NCBI GenBank assembly: GCA_009908845.1
Contig: JAAAOQ010000159.1
Location: 1-32,843 of the forward strand
Source: Gammaproteobacteria bacterium
GTDB lineage: Bacteria > Pseudomonadota > Gammaproteobacteria > Chromatiales > Chromatiaceae
DNA length: 32,843 nucleotides
Direction of reading: 5' to 3'
The translations under genes were made by a program, and so were the position numbers. Positions 32,460 to 32,843 of the stretch are shown here, in pieces. Under the pieces are notes generated by a model. That model saw only the letters and a list, made by a program, of their open reading frames with translations, was not told where the DNA came from and made no database searches. The first letter of the stretch is position 1; each line of letters opens with the position of its first letter.

Positions 32460-32843
32460 ATGCACCTCAGTAAGGCCCTCTCATGGCGGTTGGAACATTG
32501 GCGTGCACGCATCAACCCGGTCGTCGCCCCAATACGGCGACGCGCAATGAGACACACCACCTTCGTAGGGATAACGGGATCCGTCGGCAAGACCCTCACT
32601 AAGGACCTATCGGTTGCCGTTCTGGGCCAACGAAGGCCGGCTTGGGGCAATATCCTTAGCTTGAACCACGCGAAGGAGATCGCAAATATGCTGATGGATA
32701 TCCCAATAAGAACCCGTTTCGCCGTATTCGAGATCGGAACAAGAGGACCTGGGACCATTGATGCCCGTATCCAACTCGTCCGTCCCTCGATCGCGGCAAT
32801 GACTATCATCGGTCGCGACCACATCAAGGCCTTCGGTTCGAAG
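32460..32843 (+). CDS. Second Mur-ligase-like protein, 5' part (3' end outside window)
   Basis: This frame starts at ATG 32460 and is open to the last base (128 codons). It aligns without gaps to the start of the upstream Mur-ligase/Pth protein. Both share the first 32 residues apart from Gly4 to Ser, the P-loop GITGSVGKT and the segment RIQLVRPSIAAMTIIGRDHI in near-identical form. Residues about 56-100 differ strongly, for example WSSHHGLNLLHDQ versus WGNILSLNHAKEI. It is therefore a tandem paralogue, likely with a different specificity. A GAGAAG ribosome-binding region precedes the ATG. Whether it also carries a peptidyl-tRNA hydrolase domain cannot be seen. Confidence 0.88.
   Translation, partial: MHLSKALSWRLEHWRARINPVVAPIRRRAMRHTTFVGITGSVGKTLTKDLSVAVLGQRRPAWGNILSLNHAKEIANMLMDIPIRTRFAVFEIGTRGPGTIDARIQLVRPSIAAMTIIGRDHIKAFGSK
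32767..32843 (+). repeat. 77-base identical segment of the duplicated Mur-ligase genes, copy 2
   Basis: Identical to 30661-30737. It follows a diverged stretch, so the identity is abrupt on its left side. Confidence 0.95.

Noticed and set aside
1-32843. CRISPR arrays, tRNA or rRNA genes, insertion sequences
   Set aside because: No regularly spaced repeats, cloverleaf-like segments, transposase motifs or terminal inverted repeats were seen by eye.

Overview
The window is an exopolysaccharide and protein-sorting locus of the exosortase A (XrtA/EpsH) PEP-CTERM type, from a Gram-negative proteobacterium. High GC, lipoproteins, outer-membrane beta-barrels, a Wza-like exporter and RND genes all point that way. 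The gene set resembles gammaproteobacteria such as the purple sulfur Chromatiales, but the genus is a guess.

Layout. Positions 1-540 hold the 3' end of a glycosyltransferase on the + strand. From about 23.4 kb down to 0.6 kb, seventeen genes run on the - strand, mostly touching or overlapping by 4 bases. In transcription order they are: XrtA-associated ATPase; LolA-like periplasmic protein; MMPL/RND transporter; DUF1302-like beta-barrel; polysaccharide export lipoprotein; chain-length determinant; tyrosine autokinase; TIGR03016-type outer-membrane protein; XrtA-type polysaccharide deacetylase; FemAB-like protein; glycosyltransferase (TIGR03087 type); exosortase A fused to EpsI; glycosyltransferase (TIGR03088 type); amidotransferase; CapK-like adenylate-forming enzyme; GT4 glycosyltransferase; second polysaccharide deacetylase. 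Divergent from these, on the + strand, are a PEP-CTERM-associated N-acyltransferase and the 944-residue TPR lipoprotein PrsT. PrsT converges on a THxN-type PEP-CTERM protein gene (- strand), with an intrinsic terminator between them. That gene has a strong sigma-54 promoter.

From 28.6 kb to the end, the + strand carries a vanillyl-alcohol oxidase/p-cresol methylhydroxylase-type flavoenzyme. It is followed by an unusual protein that joins a Mur-ligase module to a peptidyl-tRNA hydrolase domain. A second copy of the Mur-ligase module starts at 32460 and runs off the window. A 36-residue membrane peptide may be encoded at 28329-28439 (-).

How it works together (inference). The glycosyltransferases build a repeat unit; the deacetylases, FemAB, amidotransferase and CapK-like enzymes decorate it. 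Wzz, the kinase and the Wza-like lipoprotein control length and export. XrtA processes PEP-CTERM proteins such as the THxN protein, and PrsT and the ATPase are accessory. The embedded beta-barrel/RND/LolA-like trio looks like an envelope lipid or lipophile export route. The acyltransferase, the phenol-type oxidase and the Mur-ligase/Pth proteins suggest an acyl-amino-acid or aminoacyl-conjugate branch beside the polysaccharide pathway. No flippase, polymerase, initiating sugar transferase or PrsK/PrsR regulator lies in the window. I saw no rRNA, tRNA, CRISPR or insertion sequence.
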